From: JADJDM01 sp044352985
Lineage (GTDB): Bacteria > Bacteroidota > Bacteroidia > B-17B0 > Aurantibacillaceae
Direction of reading: 5' to 3'
Assembly: GCA_044352985.1 (NCBI GenBank)
Contig: JBILCU010000005.1
Coordinates: forward strand, 1 to 64,000
DNA: 64,000 bases
In this document: in pieces, positions 1-6,976 of the stretch
Numbering within the stretch: position 1 is the first letter of the stretch
How the letters are laid out: each line of letters begins with the position of its first letter
Notes under the pieces: generated by a model
Database searches by the model: none
Told to the model about the DNA's origin: nothing
The model's input: the letters and a program-made list of their open reading frames with translations, nothing else
Made by a program: the position numbers and the translations under genes

Positions 1-385
1 CTGAAAAATCAAAAATCTAAAATCTTAAATCCTAACTAACTATATCTTGGTTCAAAAAAATGTCAGGTCGAGCGGAGTCGAGACCTTTAAAATAAAGGGT
101 TTTACTCACTTCTCGCCCTTCGACTCCGCTCAGGGTAAAAGCTCGAAGTGACAAGTAAAAATCATAAATCTAAATTCTTATATTTTTCTTTTTTCTTAGC
201 TCAAAAAATCATATCGGTTCCAAAAAAACACTTCTCGACTTCGCTTGAAGTAACAAAAATAAATCTTATTATTCTGCAACTTGTTTCTTAGTTTTTTTTA
301 ATCACTAAAAACAAAGCATATTTGGATAGTTTAATCACTAAAATATATCATATTTTGTGATTATGAGATTTTAAATAATTCTTAC
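1..385. repeat. Intergenic stretch with dispersed palindromic repeats
   Basis: No gene is visible. The stretch holds several copies of a short dispersed palindromic element whose core reads TCGAGCGGAGTCGAG, or its complement. One lies at about 62-86, one at about 116-152 (core TTCGACTCCGCTCAGGG followed by CTCGAAGTGAC) and one at about 229-254 (core TTCTCGACTTCGCTTGAAG). The same family recurs at 30.18, 33.50 and 63.50 kb. A long AT-rich hairpin lies at about 333-362 (AATCAC...GTGATT arms), just past the end of the VOC gene. It has no clear T-run, so calling it a terminator is uncertain. Confidence 0.6.
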
Positions 386-1441
386 TTATTTAACCCTACT
401 AAATCGTAATGTCTTCAACATCCAATCTGGTAATGGTTTTGATGGGTCTTTTTTATTGAGATGTAAATACCAACCAATTTTTTTCATGATCGGAATTTTG
501 TGAGTTTCCACAAATTCAATCAAAGCGCCATCCGGATCTTCAATGTAAGCAAATTGACCGGCAGCTTCTCCCATGTCAAAATCTGGATTACTTTCTACCG
601 TAAATGGATGGCCTGATTCGGCACATTTTTGTTTTAATGCTTGCATGTTTTTAATATCGAAACAAAAATGGATAAATCCCTGATCTCCCCAAAAACGATT
701 ATCAAAAATTTTTCGGCCTTGCTTTTCAGTAAACTGAACCAATTCAATGAAGCTATTCCCTAATAAACGAGAAAAACTTCCTGCTCTTGGCTTACTGTGT
801 TTTAGAATTACTCGTCTTACTTTTTGTTCAGCACCATCAATTCCTTTCCAGTCATCAAAAACGCCTTCCTGATCAGCAACCACAGTGTCATAACCTAAAA
901 TAGCTGAATAAAATTTCATGGAACGATTGATATCTGAAACACCAATCACCATTCCGCAAGGTCCACCCTGCTCCAACATTCCTTTGTAAAACCAGTCTTG
1001 AAACTCAACCATTTCAAAGGTGTTGCCATATAAATCTTTCAAATAAAAATGTTTTCTGCCATCAATTCCAACAGTAATTGGAGTAATGATTTGAACGCCA
1101 TTATTTTTTAATCTTCGATAACTTGCTTCTATGTTTTCTGTTTTCATTTTGGCAATGGTAAAGCCAAGGTCTGCAACTTCAACGGTAAACGGACAAGGTT
1201 GAGCTACACGACTCTTATATTGCCAGATTTCGAAACCGCCACCACCTTTTAAGTTTATAGCTAATATGGCGTGGCGCTTATGACCTTTACCGCCGGTGTA
1301 TGGTAACATTTGTGTAGCCTCAGCATCTTCATTCAGCATGGGAATATCCATACCAAAGTTTTTATTGTACCAGGCAAAAGCCTCATGAACATTGGTATTT
1401 CCAATGCCAACTTGTTGAATTCCTGAAATAATATAAGACAT
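386..1441 (-). CDS. VOC-family (glyoxalase/dioxygenase-like) protein with two modules
   Basis: About 351 aa. Two tandem vicinal-oxygen-chelate modules are visible. The first (about residues 5-150) begins IIQQVGIG-like (IISGIQQVGIG) and ends YLKDLYGNTFEMVEF. The second (about 160-320) begins GMVIGVSDINRSMKFY and ends YIEDPDGALIEFVE. Each module ends in the acidic metal-ligand position typical of the fold, so a metal-dependent dioxygenase or lyase of unknown substrate is likely. The ATG at 1441 is preferred: an upstream in-frame start at 1483 would run into the superoxide dismutase gene, and the VOC homology starts right after 1441. It is the last gene of a compact minus-strand run, 14 bp after sod. 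Confidence 0.8.
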   Translation of the reverse strand: MSYIISGIQQVGIGNTNVHEAFAWYNKNFGMDIPMLNEDAEATQMLPYTGGKGHKRHAILAINLKGGGGFEIWQYKSRVAQPCPFTVEVADLGFTIAKMKTENIEASYRRLKNNGVQIITPITVGIDGRKHFYLKDLYGNTFEMVEFQDWFYKGMLEQGGPCGMVIGVSDINRSMKFYSAILGYDTVVADQEGVFDDWKGIDGAEQKVRRVILKHSKPRAGSFSRLLGNSFIELVQFTEKQGRKIFDNRFWGDQGFIHFCFDIKNMQALKQKCAESGHPFTVESNPDFDMGEAAGQFAYIEDPDGALIEFVETHKIPIMKKIGWYLHLNKKDPSKPLPDWMLKTLRFSRVK

Positions 1442-1455
1442 ATTATAATTTACTT

Positions 1456-2187
1456 TTAAAGTTGCTGAGACACTGCCTCCCAATTAATCACATTCCACCA
1501 ATTTGCAATGTATTCGTTGCGTTTATTTTGATACTTTAAATAATACGCATGTTCCCAAACATCAAGAGCTAATAAAGGTTTACCATTAATTTCTGCATTA
1601 TTCATTAATGGATTATCTTGATTTGGAGTAGACCCAATTTTTAATTTATCACCTTGCTGATACAACCATGCCCAGCCGCTTCCAAAGCGCTTAAGCGCTG
1701 CATCAGAAAATTGTTTTTTAAATTCTTCAAATGAACCAAATGTTGCTGTGATGGCATCAGCCAATTTTCCTGCAGGCAAGTTACTCGCAACATCTTTATT
1801 TGGCTTCATTAAATTCCAAAATAATGAATGGTTGTAATGACCGCCAGCATTATTTCTAATAACAGCAGGTAAGCCAGCGCATTTAGCAAAAATACTATCT
1901 AAACTTGGAGCAGTTTCTAAACCATCAATAGGTGAACTTAACGCTTTGTTGAGATTATCAATATATGCTTTATGGTGCTTGCTGTGATGAATTTCCATCG
2001 TTTGTTTATCAATGAATGGTTCTAACGCATCGTATGCGTAAGGCAATTTAGGTAATTCAAAGTTTGTTGCGGCAAAATTTCCCAGCTGTTCTATTTTCTG
2101 AATTTGTTCTTCGGCCATTGCATTGGCAGCCAATACACCTAACGAGGCAAGTGCTGATTTTTTTAAAAAATCTCTTCTGTTGCTCAT
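1456..2187 (-). CDS. sod: Tat-exported Fe/Mn superoxide dismutase
   Basis: 243 aa. Converts superoxide to hydrogen peroxide and oxygen. The N-terminus MSNRRDFLKKSALASLG is a classic twin-arginine signal (RRDFLK followed by a hydrophobic stretch and ANAMA), so the enzyme is probably folded with its metal in the cytoplasm and then exported. The catalytic body starts around LPKLPYAYDALEPFID and shows the metal-ligand histidines in EIHHSKHHKAYIDN and NNAGGHYNHSLFW, and the ligand Asp/His in DVWEHAYYLKYQNKR. Whether Fe or Mn is used cannot be read safely. Cytoplasmic SODs lack this leader, so this is an envelope or periplasmic form. It is followed 14 bp later by the VOC gene. Confidence 0.95.
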   Translation of the reverse strand: MSNRRDFLKKSALASLGVLAANAMAEEQIQKIEQLGNFAATNFELPKLPYAYDALEPFIDKQTMEIHHSKHHKAYIDNLNKALSSPIDGLETAPSLDSIFAKCAGLPAVIRNNAGGHYNHSLFWNLMKPNKDVASNLPAGKLADAITATFGSFEEFKKQFSDAALKRFGSGWAWLYQQGDKLKIGSTPNQDNPLMNNAEINGKPLLALDVWEHAYYLKYQNKRNEYIANWWNVINWEAVSQQL

Positions 2188-2189
2188 AA

Positions 2190-2687
2190 TTAAAACTCAA
2201 TAAGTAATTGATTTTTTTCTACCGGAACTCCTTTTTTAACAGCAATTTTTTTCACGATTCCATCTGCAGGAGATTTTAAAATGTTTTCCATTTTCATGGC
2301 TTCAAGTATAATTAAAGCGTCGCCTTTCTTCACTTCTTTTCCTTCTTCAACTAAAATAGATAATACAAGTCCGGGCATTGGAGCTTTGATGTGATTCAAT
2401 TTTTTAGCACTTAAATTATCCATGCCCAATTGTTTCAATAAAGCATCGTATTGATCGGCAACTTTGAGTTCATACTTGTTTCCGTTTACTTTCAATACAA
2501 GTATTTTTTCTTCATGGTTTAATCTCAACACATCAACATCATATGTTTTTCCATTTTTAATAATGTGATAATTGCCATCATTTACTTTCAAACAATCTAC
2601 GCTGAATGCTTCACCGTTTAAGGTAATCTGATTGTTTTCTTTTGCAACTATGTATTCGTTGTTGTTAATTGAAACAGTATACTTCAT
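2190..2687 (-). CDS. Biotin carboxyl carrier protein / biotinyl domain protein
   Basis: 165 aa. The C-terminal 75 residues form a biotinyl/lipoyl domain with the biotinylation motif EAMKMEN (Lys in AMKM) inside ALIILEAMKMENILKSPADG. The N-terminal part is a beta-rich linker (VDVLRLNHEEKILVLKVNGN) of the kind seen in carrier subunits of acetyl-/propionyl-CoA carboxylases and oxaloacetate decarboxylases. It probably carries CO2 on biotin for an acyl-CoA carboxylase whose catalytic subunits are not in this window. It sits 2 bp from sod and 7 bp from the next gene, so it is in the same transcription unit. Confidence 0.88.
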   Translation of the reverse strand: MKYTVSINNNEYIVAKENNQITLNGEAFSVDCLKVNDGNYHIIKNGKTYDVDVLRLNHEEKILVLKVNGNKYELKVADQYDALLKQLGMDNLSAKKLNHIKAPMPGLVLSILVEEGKEVKKGDALIILEAMKMENILKSPADGIVKKIAVKKGVPVEKNQLLIEF

Positions 2688-2694
2688 GATAAAA

Positions 2695-3288
2695 TTATTT
2701 TTTTAAATTAATGCTTAATCCTACACCTGTATGCAGGAATAAAGGTTCTACAATATCCTGACGGTTATAAATATAGCGAAGTCCGGCATATGCCACAAGA
2801 TGATATTTATTATCGGGCCCTACTTTTATTTTCACTTTAGCTCCACTTTCACCTGAAAAACGGAAATACTCATAAGTACCAATTTTTTTCCAATAATCCA
2901 TTCCTAAAGGCGAGCAGTAAATGCCTAAAGCATGAATAGCTGAAGAATTAACATAATAGGTTACACCTTCAGGAATTAAAAACAAAAGAACTCCCAATCC
3001 ATTTATAAATTTATTTCCTGAATTAGAAAATGATGATAAAATAAATGAACCTACAGCGCCTCCTGCTGCTGTATGAATATGCATAGCACCATCAGACGAA
3101 CCTCCAATTACGAAACGATAATTTAATGCAAAATTATTTTTTAGTGGGATTTCCAAGTTTGCACACACACCATAATTTTTCCATCTCAAGTTATCTGAAT
3201 ATTCGGCTCCAATGGTCACATTCATTGGTTCTTGAGTAAAAGCTATGCTTAATTTTAAAAAAGCAAAAAAGAAAAGCCAATTCTTCAT
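2695..3288 (-). CDS. Putative exported outer-membrane-like protein, unknown function
   Basis: 197 aa. The N-terminus MKNWLFFFAFLKLSIAFTQ looks like a signal peptide ending near AFTQ. The mature part alternates hydrophobic and polar residues (FALNYRFVIGG, KFINGLGVLLFLIPEG, YHLVAYAGLRYIY) and ends LHTGVGLSINLKK. This is compatible with a small outer-membrane beta-barrel, which typically ends with an aromatic or hydrophobic strand, but there is no named motif. Between the biotin carrier and aspartate kinase on the same strand. No function is proposed. Confidence 0.65.
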   Translation of the reverse strand: MKNWLFFFAFLKLSIAFTQEPMNVTIGAEYSDNLRWKNYGVCANLEIPLKNNFALNYRFVIGGSSDGAMHIHTAAGGAVGSFILSSFSNSGNKFINGLGVLLFLIPEGVTYYVNSSAIHALGIYCSPLGMDYWKKIGTYEYFRFSGESGAKVKIKVGPDNKYHLVAYAGLRYIYNRQDIVEPLFLHTGVGLSINLKK

Positions 3289-3319
3289 CTTCTAATTTTT
3301 AAAACAAATGAACTGCAAG

Positions 3320-4588
3320 TTATGAAATTGTTTTTAAAACCAATTGAGCAGTGTATCTGCTTTTTTGTTCGAGCAAAATGGATTTGTTAATACAAACCCT
3401 ATCTAATGTACTTTGGTCGTAATAGCGAATGGTACACAATTCCACATCTTCGTTAAATAATATTTTATATTCATTTTGAACTGCATCAATAAACTCATCT
3501 ATTTTTTCACGATCAAGATCAGTGCAAAACGAAAAATTAATGGCAGACAATTGCATCATGTGTACTTTAATTCCTAATCGGAAAACAATCTCAAAAATTC
3601 GACTTAAATTCTCTTCCGCTATGAATGAAAAATCTTTTGGCTGCATGGAAACCAACACTTGATTTACCTTAAATATAAATGAAGGTATTGGTAATTTTCT
3701 TCCTGATTCTTTAACCACAGTACCTGGTTCATCAGGATGAATAAATGAGCGCACATGTAATTCAATTCCTTTATTTTGTAATGGTTTAATGGTTTTTGGA
3801 TGAATAACAGTTGCCCCGTAATACGTTAACTCAATGGCATCCTGATAAGTTAGTTCGCTTATTTTAATAGTATTATCAAACCATTTTGGATCGGCATTTA
3901 ACACACCCGGCACATCTTTCCAGATTGTAACATTTTCAGCATTGATGCAAAAAGCCATAATGGCTGCGGTATAATCGGATCCTTCTCGACCAAGGGTAGT
4001 GGTAAAATTTTCGGAAGTTCCGCCAATAAAGCCTTGCGTAATCACAATTTTTGCAGATGAGAAAAGTGGCAATACCTCTTTTTTAACCAACTGTTCGGTT
4101 AAAGCAAAATCAACTTTTCCTTCACGATAAGTATTGTCTGTTTGCACAACACCACGAGCATCTAGCCATTTATTTTTAATTCCGGCTTCATTGAGGTAAG
4201 CTGAAATAATTTTTGTTGAAATCAATTCTCCCATCGAAACAATCTGATCGTATTCCTGATTGTATTTTCCGGTTGGTTCATCTTCAATAGCCCATTTAAT
4301 TTCAACAAACAAATTTTCTAATTCATCAAAAAATGGATGCTCTTTAGTTGCAATTAAATCTTCTGCCAGTTTAAAATGAAATTGTTTGATTTCTTCTAGA
4401 ATTTGTTCAGCATTTCCTCTTTTATAAAAATACGCCTCAGCCAGTTTTTCTAATGCATTGGTTATTTTTCCCATTGCTGAAACAACAACGATTAATTCAT
4501 CGTTGGAATAGTTATTTAAAATGCTTGCAACATTTTTTACTGCATTTGCATCTTTTACTGATGCCCCGCCAAACTTAAATATCTTCAT
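3320..4588 (-). CDS. lysC: Aspartate kinase
   Basis: 422 aa. Phosphorylates aspartate, the first step towards lysine, threonine, methionine and diaminopimelate. The N-terminus MKIFKFGGASVKDA is the family's KFGG(T/A)S signature. Further amino-acid-kinase landmarks are VVVSAMGKITN, GELISTKI, TQGFIGGT, TTLGREGSDYTAA and WKDVPGVLNADP. The C-terminal 130 residues (from about 300) correspond to the ACT-type regulatory region, seen as VLVSMQPKDFSFIAEENLSRIFEI. Length fits a monofunctional enzyme rather than an aspartokinase-homoserine dehydrogenase fusion. The stop is 1 bp from the next upstream gene, so they are probably cotranscribed. Confidence 0.95.
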   Translation of the reverse strand: MKIFKFGGASVKDANAVKNVASILNNYSNDELIVVVSAMGKITNALEKLAEAYFYKRGNAEQILEEIKQFHFKLAEDLIATKEHPFFDELENLFVEIKWAIEDEPTGKYNQEYDQIVSMGELISTKIISAYLNEAGIKNKWLDARGVVQTDNTYREGKVDFALTEQLVKKEVLPLFSSAKIVITQGFIGGTSENFTTTLGREGSDYTAAIMAFCINAENVTIWKDVPGVLNADPKWFDNTIKISELTYQDAIELTYYGATVIHPKTIKPLQNKGIELHVRSFIHPDEPGTVVKESGRKLPIPSFIFKVNQVLVSMQPKDFSFIAEENLSRIFEIVFRLGIKVHMMQLSAINFSFCTDLDREKIDEFIDAVQNEYKILFNEDVELCTIRYYDQSTLDRVCINKSILLEQKSRYTAQLVLKTIS

Positions 4589-4589
4589 C

Positions 4590-5069
4590 TTAAAACTTAA
4601 TTAATTCCTTATCGGTTAATTTGCAATTAATCCACTCGCCATCAAAATGAGTTGGGTATTTTTTATAGAAATGGATTGCTGGTTCATTCCAGTCGAGTAC
4701 TTGCCATTCCATGCGTCTCACCTTTTCCATTTTGGCAACTTTGGCCACTTTCTCAAATAATTTTTTTCCTAATCCTTTGCCTCTGAACGCTTCTGAAACA
4801 ATTATATCTTCTAGAAATAAACATTTACCTTTCCAGGTAGAATATTTAAAATAATACAATGCCAGTCCAACAATTTTATCTTCGTTTACGGCAACAAAAA
4901 AATCAAATACTTTATCTTTTCCAAAGCCCCAGTTTTGCATTTCTTCAACTGTAACCACCACTTCATTTGGCGCTTTTTCATAAGTAGCGAGTTCTTTAAT
5001 TAATCCCAATATTTCGGGTAAATCTTCCTGTTTGCCTTTTCTAATTTGAAGGATTATTCCTGTTTGCAT
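4590..5069 (-). CDS. GNAT-family N-acetyltransferase (diamine acetyltransferase-like)
   Basis: 159 aa. Acetyl-CoA dependent N-acetyltransferase. Visible GNAT motifs are the N-terminal IRKGKQEDLPEILGLIKEL, the acetyl-CoA loop in VSEAFRGKGLGKKLFEKV (R/Q-x-x-G-x-G/A form) and the C-terminal WNEPAIHFYKKY. The pattern ELATYEKAPNEV, SIW/STWKGKCLFLEDIIV and EWINCKLT resembles spermidine/diamine N-acetyltransferases, but the substrate is inferred only. The gene overlaps the upstream small gene by 29 bp in another frame, suggesting translational coupling. Confidence 0.85.
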   Translation of the reverse strand: MQTGIILQIRKGKQEDLPEILGLIKELATYEKAPNEVVVTVEEMQNWGFGKDKVFDFFVAVNEDKIVGLALYYFKYSTWKGKCLFLEDIIVSEAFRGKGLGKKLFEKVAKVAKMEKVRRMEWQVLDWNEPAIHFYKKYPTHFDGEWINCKLTDKELIKF

Positions 5070-5409
5070 ATACTAAACGGATTATAATTTTTTGCATTTC
5101 TTTTTGTAAAATTAATTCGGTCATCACACATGGAAATTCGATTGATGATTTATCGAGCATAGATTGTTTTATTTTTTGTTCGCTCACATCAATTCGATAC
5201 AGTGTATTCATAAACTTTCCATAATCCTGATGAATGTTTTTTTCAACGATTGGTAAAAGTAATTTGAAAATGGAATCAAAAACATTGGCTTCTGAAGAAT
5301 TGCACAACAAGCAGTTTGGTTCAAGTTCCAGATCCTTTTCCACTTGACGTAACAATTGATCGATAACTTGTTGGTTGTTGAAATAAATTTCAATTTCCTG
5401 TTTATCCAT
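5041..5409 (-). CDS. Small conserved-looking hypothetical protein
   Basis: 122 aa, not recognised. It is mostly helical with charged stretches (QQVIDQLLRQVEKDLEL) and one Cys pair, CLLC, near residues 34-37. It is supported as a gene by the tight packing: its ATG overlaps the end of the ferredoxin-like gene and its end overlaps the GNAT gene, both in the same direction. A 61-aa frame inside it is a shadow. No function assigned. Confidence 0.55.
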   Translation of the reverse strand: MDKQEIEIYFNNQQVIDQLLRQVEKDLELEPNCLLCNSSEANVFDSIFKLLLPIVEKNIHQDYGKFMNTLYRIDVSEQKIKQSMLDKSSIEFPCVMTELILQKEMQKIIIRLVYANRNNPSN

Positions 5410-5725
5410 TTTTTTTCAAAAGTAAACGTTCAACAGGTTTGTTTTGTTCAATGTGTTGTTCAATAATTTCGGCAACATCATTCAACTGCACATTAACATA
5501 AAATGTTCCTTCCGGATAAATGGCTACGGTTGGTCCAAAATCACAGATACCAAGACATCCGCATTTTTGCGCTCTGATTTGCAATGACAATTTTTTATCG
5601 TTGAGTTGTTTTTTAAATGCAGCTACTAACTCTAAACCATGCTGTTCTCCGCAACTTCTGCGTTCGTTATTTTTTCGTTCGTTGTTACAAACAAAAATAT
5701 GCTTATCGTAAACTTTATTTTCCAT
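5402..5725 (-). CDS. (2Fe-2S) ferredoxin-like, thioredoxin-fold protein
   Basis: About 107 aa. The protein starts MENKVYDKHIFVCNN and contains RRSCGEQ, then KCGCLGICDFGPTVAIYP. The spaced cysteines (C in FVCNN, C in RRSCG, then CGC and C in GICDFGP) fit the thioredoxin-like [2Fe-2S] ferredoxin family related to NuoE C-terminal domains. It is likely a small electron carrier. The ATG at 5725 is chosen over an in-frame TTG at 5743 because a good -7 box (TAAATTTG, minus strand, 5741-5748) would place the transcript start between them. It heads the minus-strand run that ends with the VOC gene. Confidence 0.8.
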   Translation of the reverse strand: MENKVYDKHIFVCNNERKNNERRSCGEQHGLELVAAFKKQLNDKKLSLQIRAQKCGCLGICDFGPTVAIYPEGTFYVNVQLNDVAEIIEQHIEQNKPVERLLLKKNG

Positions 5726-5740
5726 ACTTTTATCAATCAA

Positions 5741-5748
5741 CAAATTTA
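5741..5748 (-). promoter_or_regulatory. Putative -7 box of the ferredoxin-to-VOC operon
   Basis: On the minus strand the sequence reads TAAATTTG, a full match to the Bacteroidota TAnnTTTG consensus, ending 15 bp before the ATG at 5725. It lies in the 36-bp gap between divergent genes. Confidence 0.45.
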
Positions 5749-5761
5749 ACTTTTTTAAGCA

Positions 5762-6664
5762 ATGGCAAGTATTCTAATCAGTGGCGGAAGTGGGTTAATT
5801 GGAAAAAAATTGAGTGCTTTACTTATTTCGAAAGGACATGAGGTAAAGCATTTAGGAAGAAAGGAAAATTTAAGCGCAGCTATTAAATGTTATAGTTGGG
5901 ATTTAGCAAGCAAAAAAATAGATGAACGCGCTATTGAAGGCATTGATACGATTGTACATTTAGCAGGAGCCGGAATTGCAGATAAAAGATGGACAAGCGA
6001 ACGCAAAAAAGAAATTTTGGAAAGCCGTATTATTTCCTCCGAATTATTGGTAAACGAAGCCAACAAACGAGCAGGACAAATTAAAACTTTTGTGGGAGGC
6101 TCAGCCATTGGATTTTATGGGGCAGTTACAACCGATAAAATTTATACTGAAGATGACTTGCCTGGAAATGATTTTATGGCAGATGTATGTGTGAAATGGG
6201 AAAACACGTATCATCAATTATCGGCAGAAATTAAAAAAGTAATTTTAAGAACAGGAGTGGTGATGGATACTTTTTCAGGAGCATTACCTAAGTTAGCCAC
6301 ACCTACAAAATTAGGCATTGGATCAGCAATTGGAAGTGGCAAACAAATTGTTCCATGGATACATGTAGATGATATCGCAAATTTATTTTATGAGGCTATT
6401 GTGAATGGAAAGATGCAAGGAATTTACAACGGTGTTTCTCCCAATCCGGTTAGTAATTATGAACTCAACAAAGCCATCGCGAAGCAATTGCATAAACCTT
6501 TTTTCATGCCGAATGTTCCAAAATTTGCGTTAAATATTTTGTTGGGTGAAATGGCAGTTATGGTTACAGAGGGATCAGTAATCAGCGCAGAAAAAACATC
6601 TAGTATTCCTTTTAACTTTCAATTCCCAAAAATTGAAGAAGCATTAATGGATTTGTTGAGTTAG
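5762..6664 (+). CDS. TIGR01777-type NAD(P)-binding epimerase-like protein (YfcH/SulA-like)
   Basis: 300 aa. Extended short-chain dehydrogenase. The nucleotide-binding Rossmann motif is at the start: ILISGGSGLIGKKL (GGxGxxG). Later landmarks are DTIVHLAGAGIADKRW, a GSAIGFYG segment in place of the usual YxxxK neighbourhood, ILRTGVVM, and the C-terminal PNPVSNYELNKAIAKQLHKP typical of the DUF1731 tail found in this family. The biochemical role of the family is not settled. It starts 36 bp from the divergent ferredoxin-like gene. Confidence 0.88.
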   Translation: MASILISGGSGLIGKKLSALLISKGHEVKHLGRKENLSAAIKCYSWDLASKKIDERAIEGIDTIVHLAGAGIADKRWTSERKKEILESRIISSELLVNEANKRAGQIKTFVGGSAIGFYGAVTTDKIYTEDDLPGNDFMADVCVKWENTYHQLSAEIKKVILRTGVVMDTFSGALPKLATPTKLGIGSAIGSGKQIVPWIHVDDIANLFYEAIVNGKMQGIYNGVSPNPVSNYELNKAIAKQLHKPFFMPNVPKFALNILLGEMAVMVTEGSVISAEKTSSIPFNFQFPKIEEALMDLLS

Positions 6665-6976
6665 AACTTATCTATTCATTTATCAATTAACAATTCAAAA
6701 AACATCTTTTTCAAATATTTTCTGTTTGAAAATTAATTAAATTAAATAAACAATATTTTTTTAACATTTTTTTAAAAAAAATATATAATATTTAATATTT
6801 ATCAAAATACGATTATTTATTAGGTTTTATGAGTATTTGTAACAAAAACTAATTGGATATTTTTTTAGCCTAATTTATTTTGTTAAATCTTTTAACAAAA
6901 ATGTTAAACAAAATGTTAATGTTTGCCAAAGTTAAAATCGGCAACAGGAATCTGAAGGAACACAAAAAAATCAAAT
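6665..6976. other. AT-rich leader upstream of the DUF4397 gene
   Basis: A 312-bp stretch without a supported gene. It is extremely AT-rich and includes repeated TTAACAAAA/ATGTTAA words near 6880-6925. A short frame from 6880 is not convincing. It probably holds the promoter and 5' leader of the secreted protein that follows. Confidence 0.4.

Noticed and set aside
333..362. AT-rich hairpin after the VOC gene as terminator
   Set aside because: It has good pairing, but no T-run in the direction of transcription; left as a hairpin only.
5520..5841. Plus-strand small frames opposite the ferredoxin-like gene
   Set aside because: They are the complements of well-supported minus-strand coding sequence and of the start of the epimerase gene.
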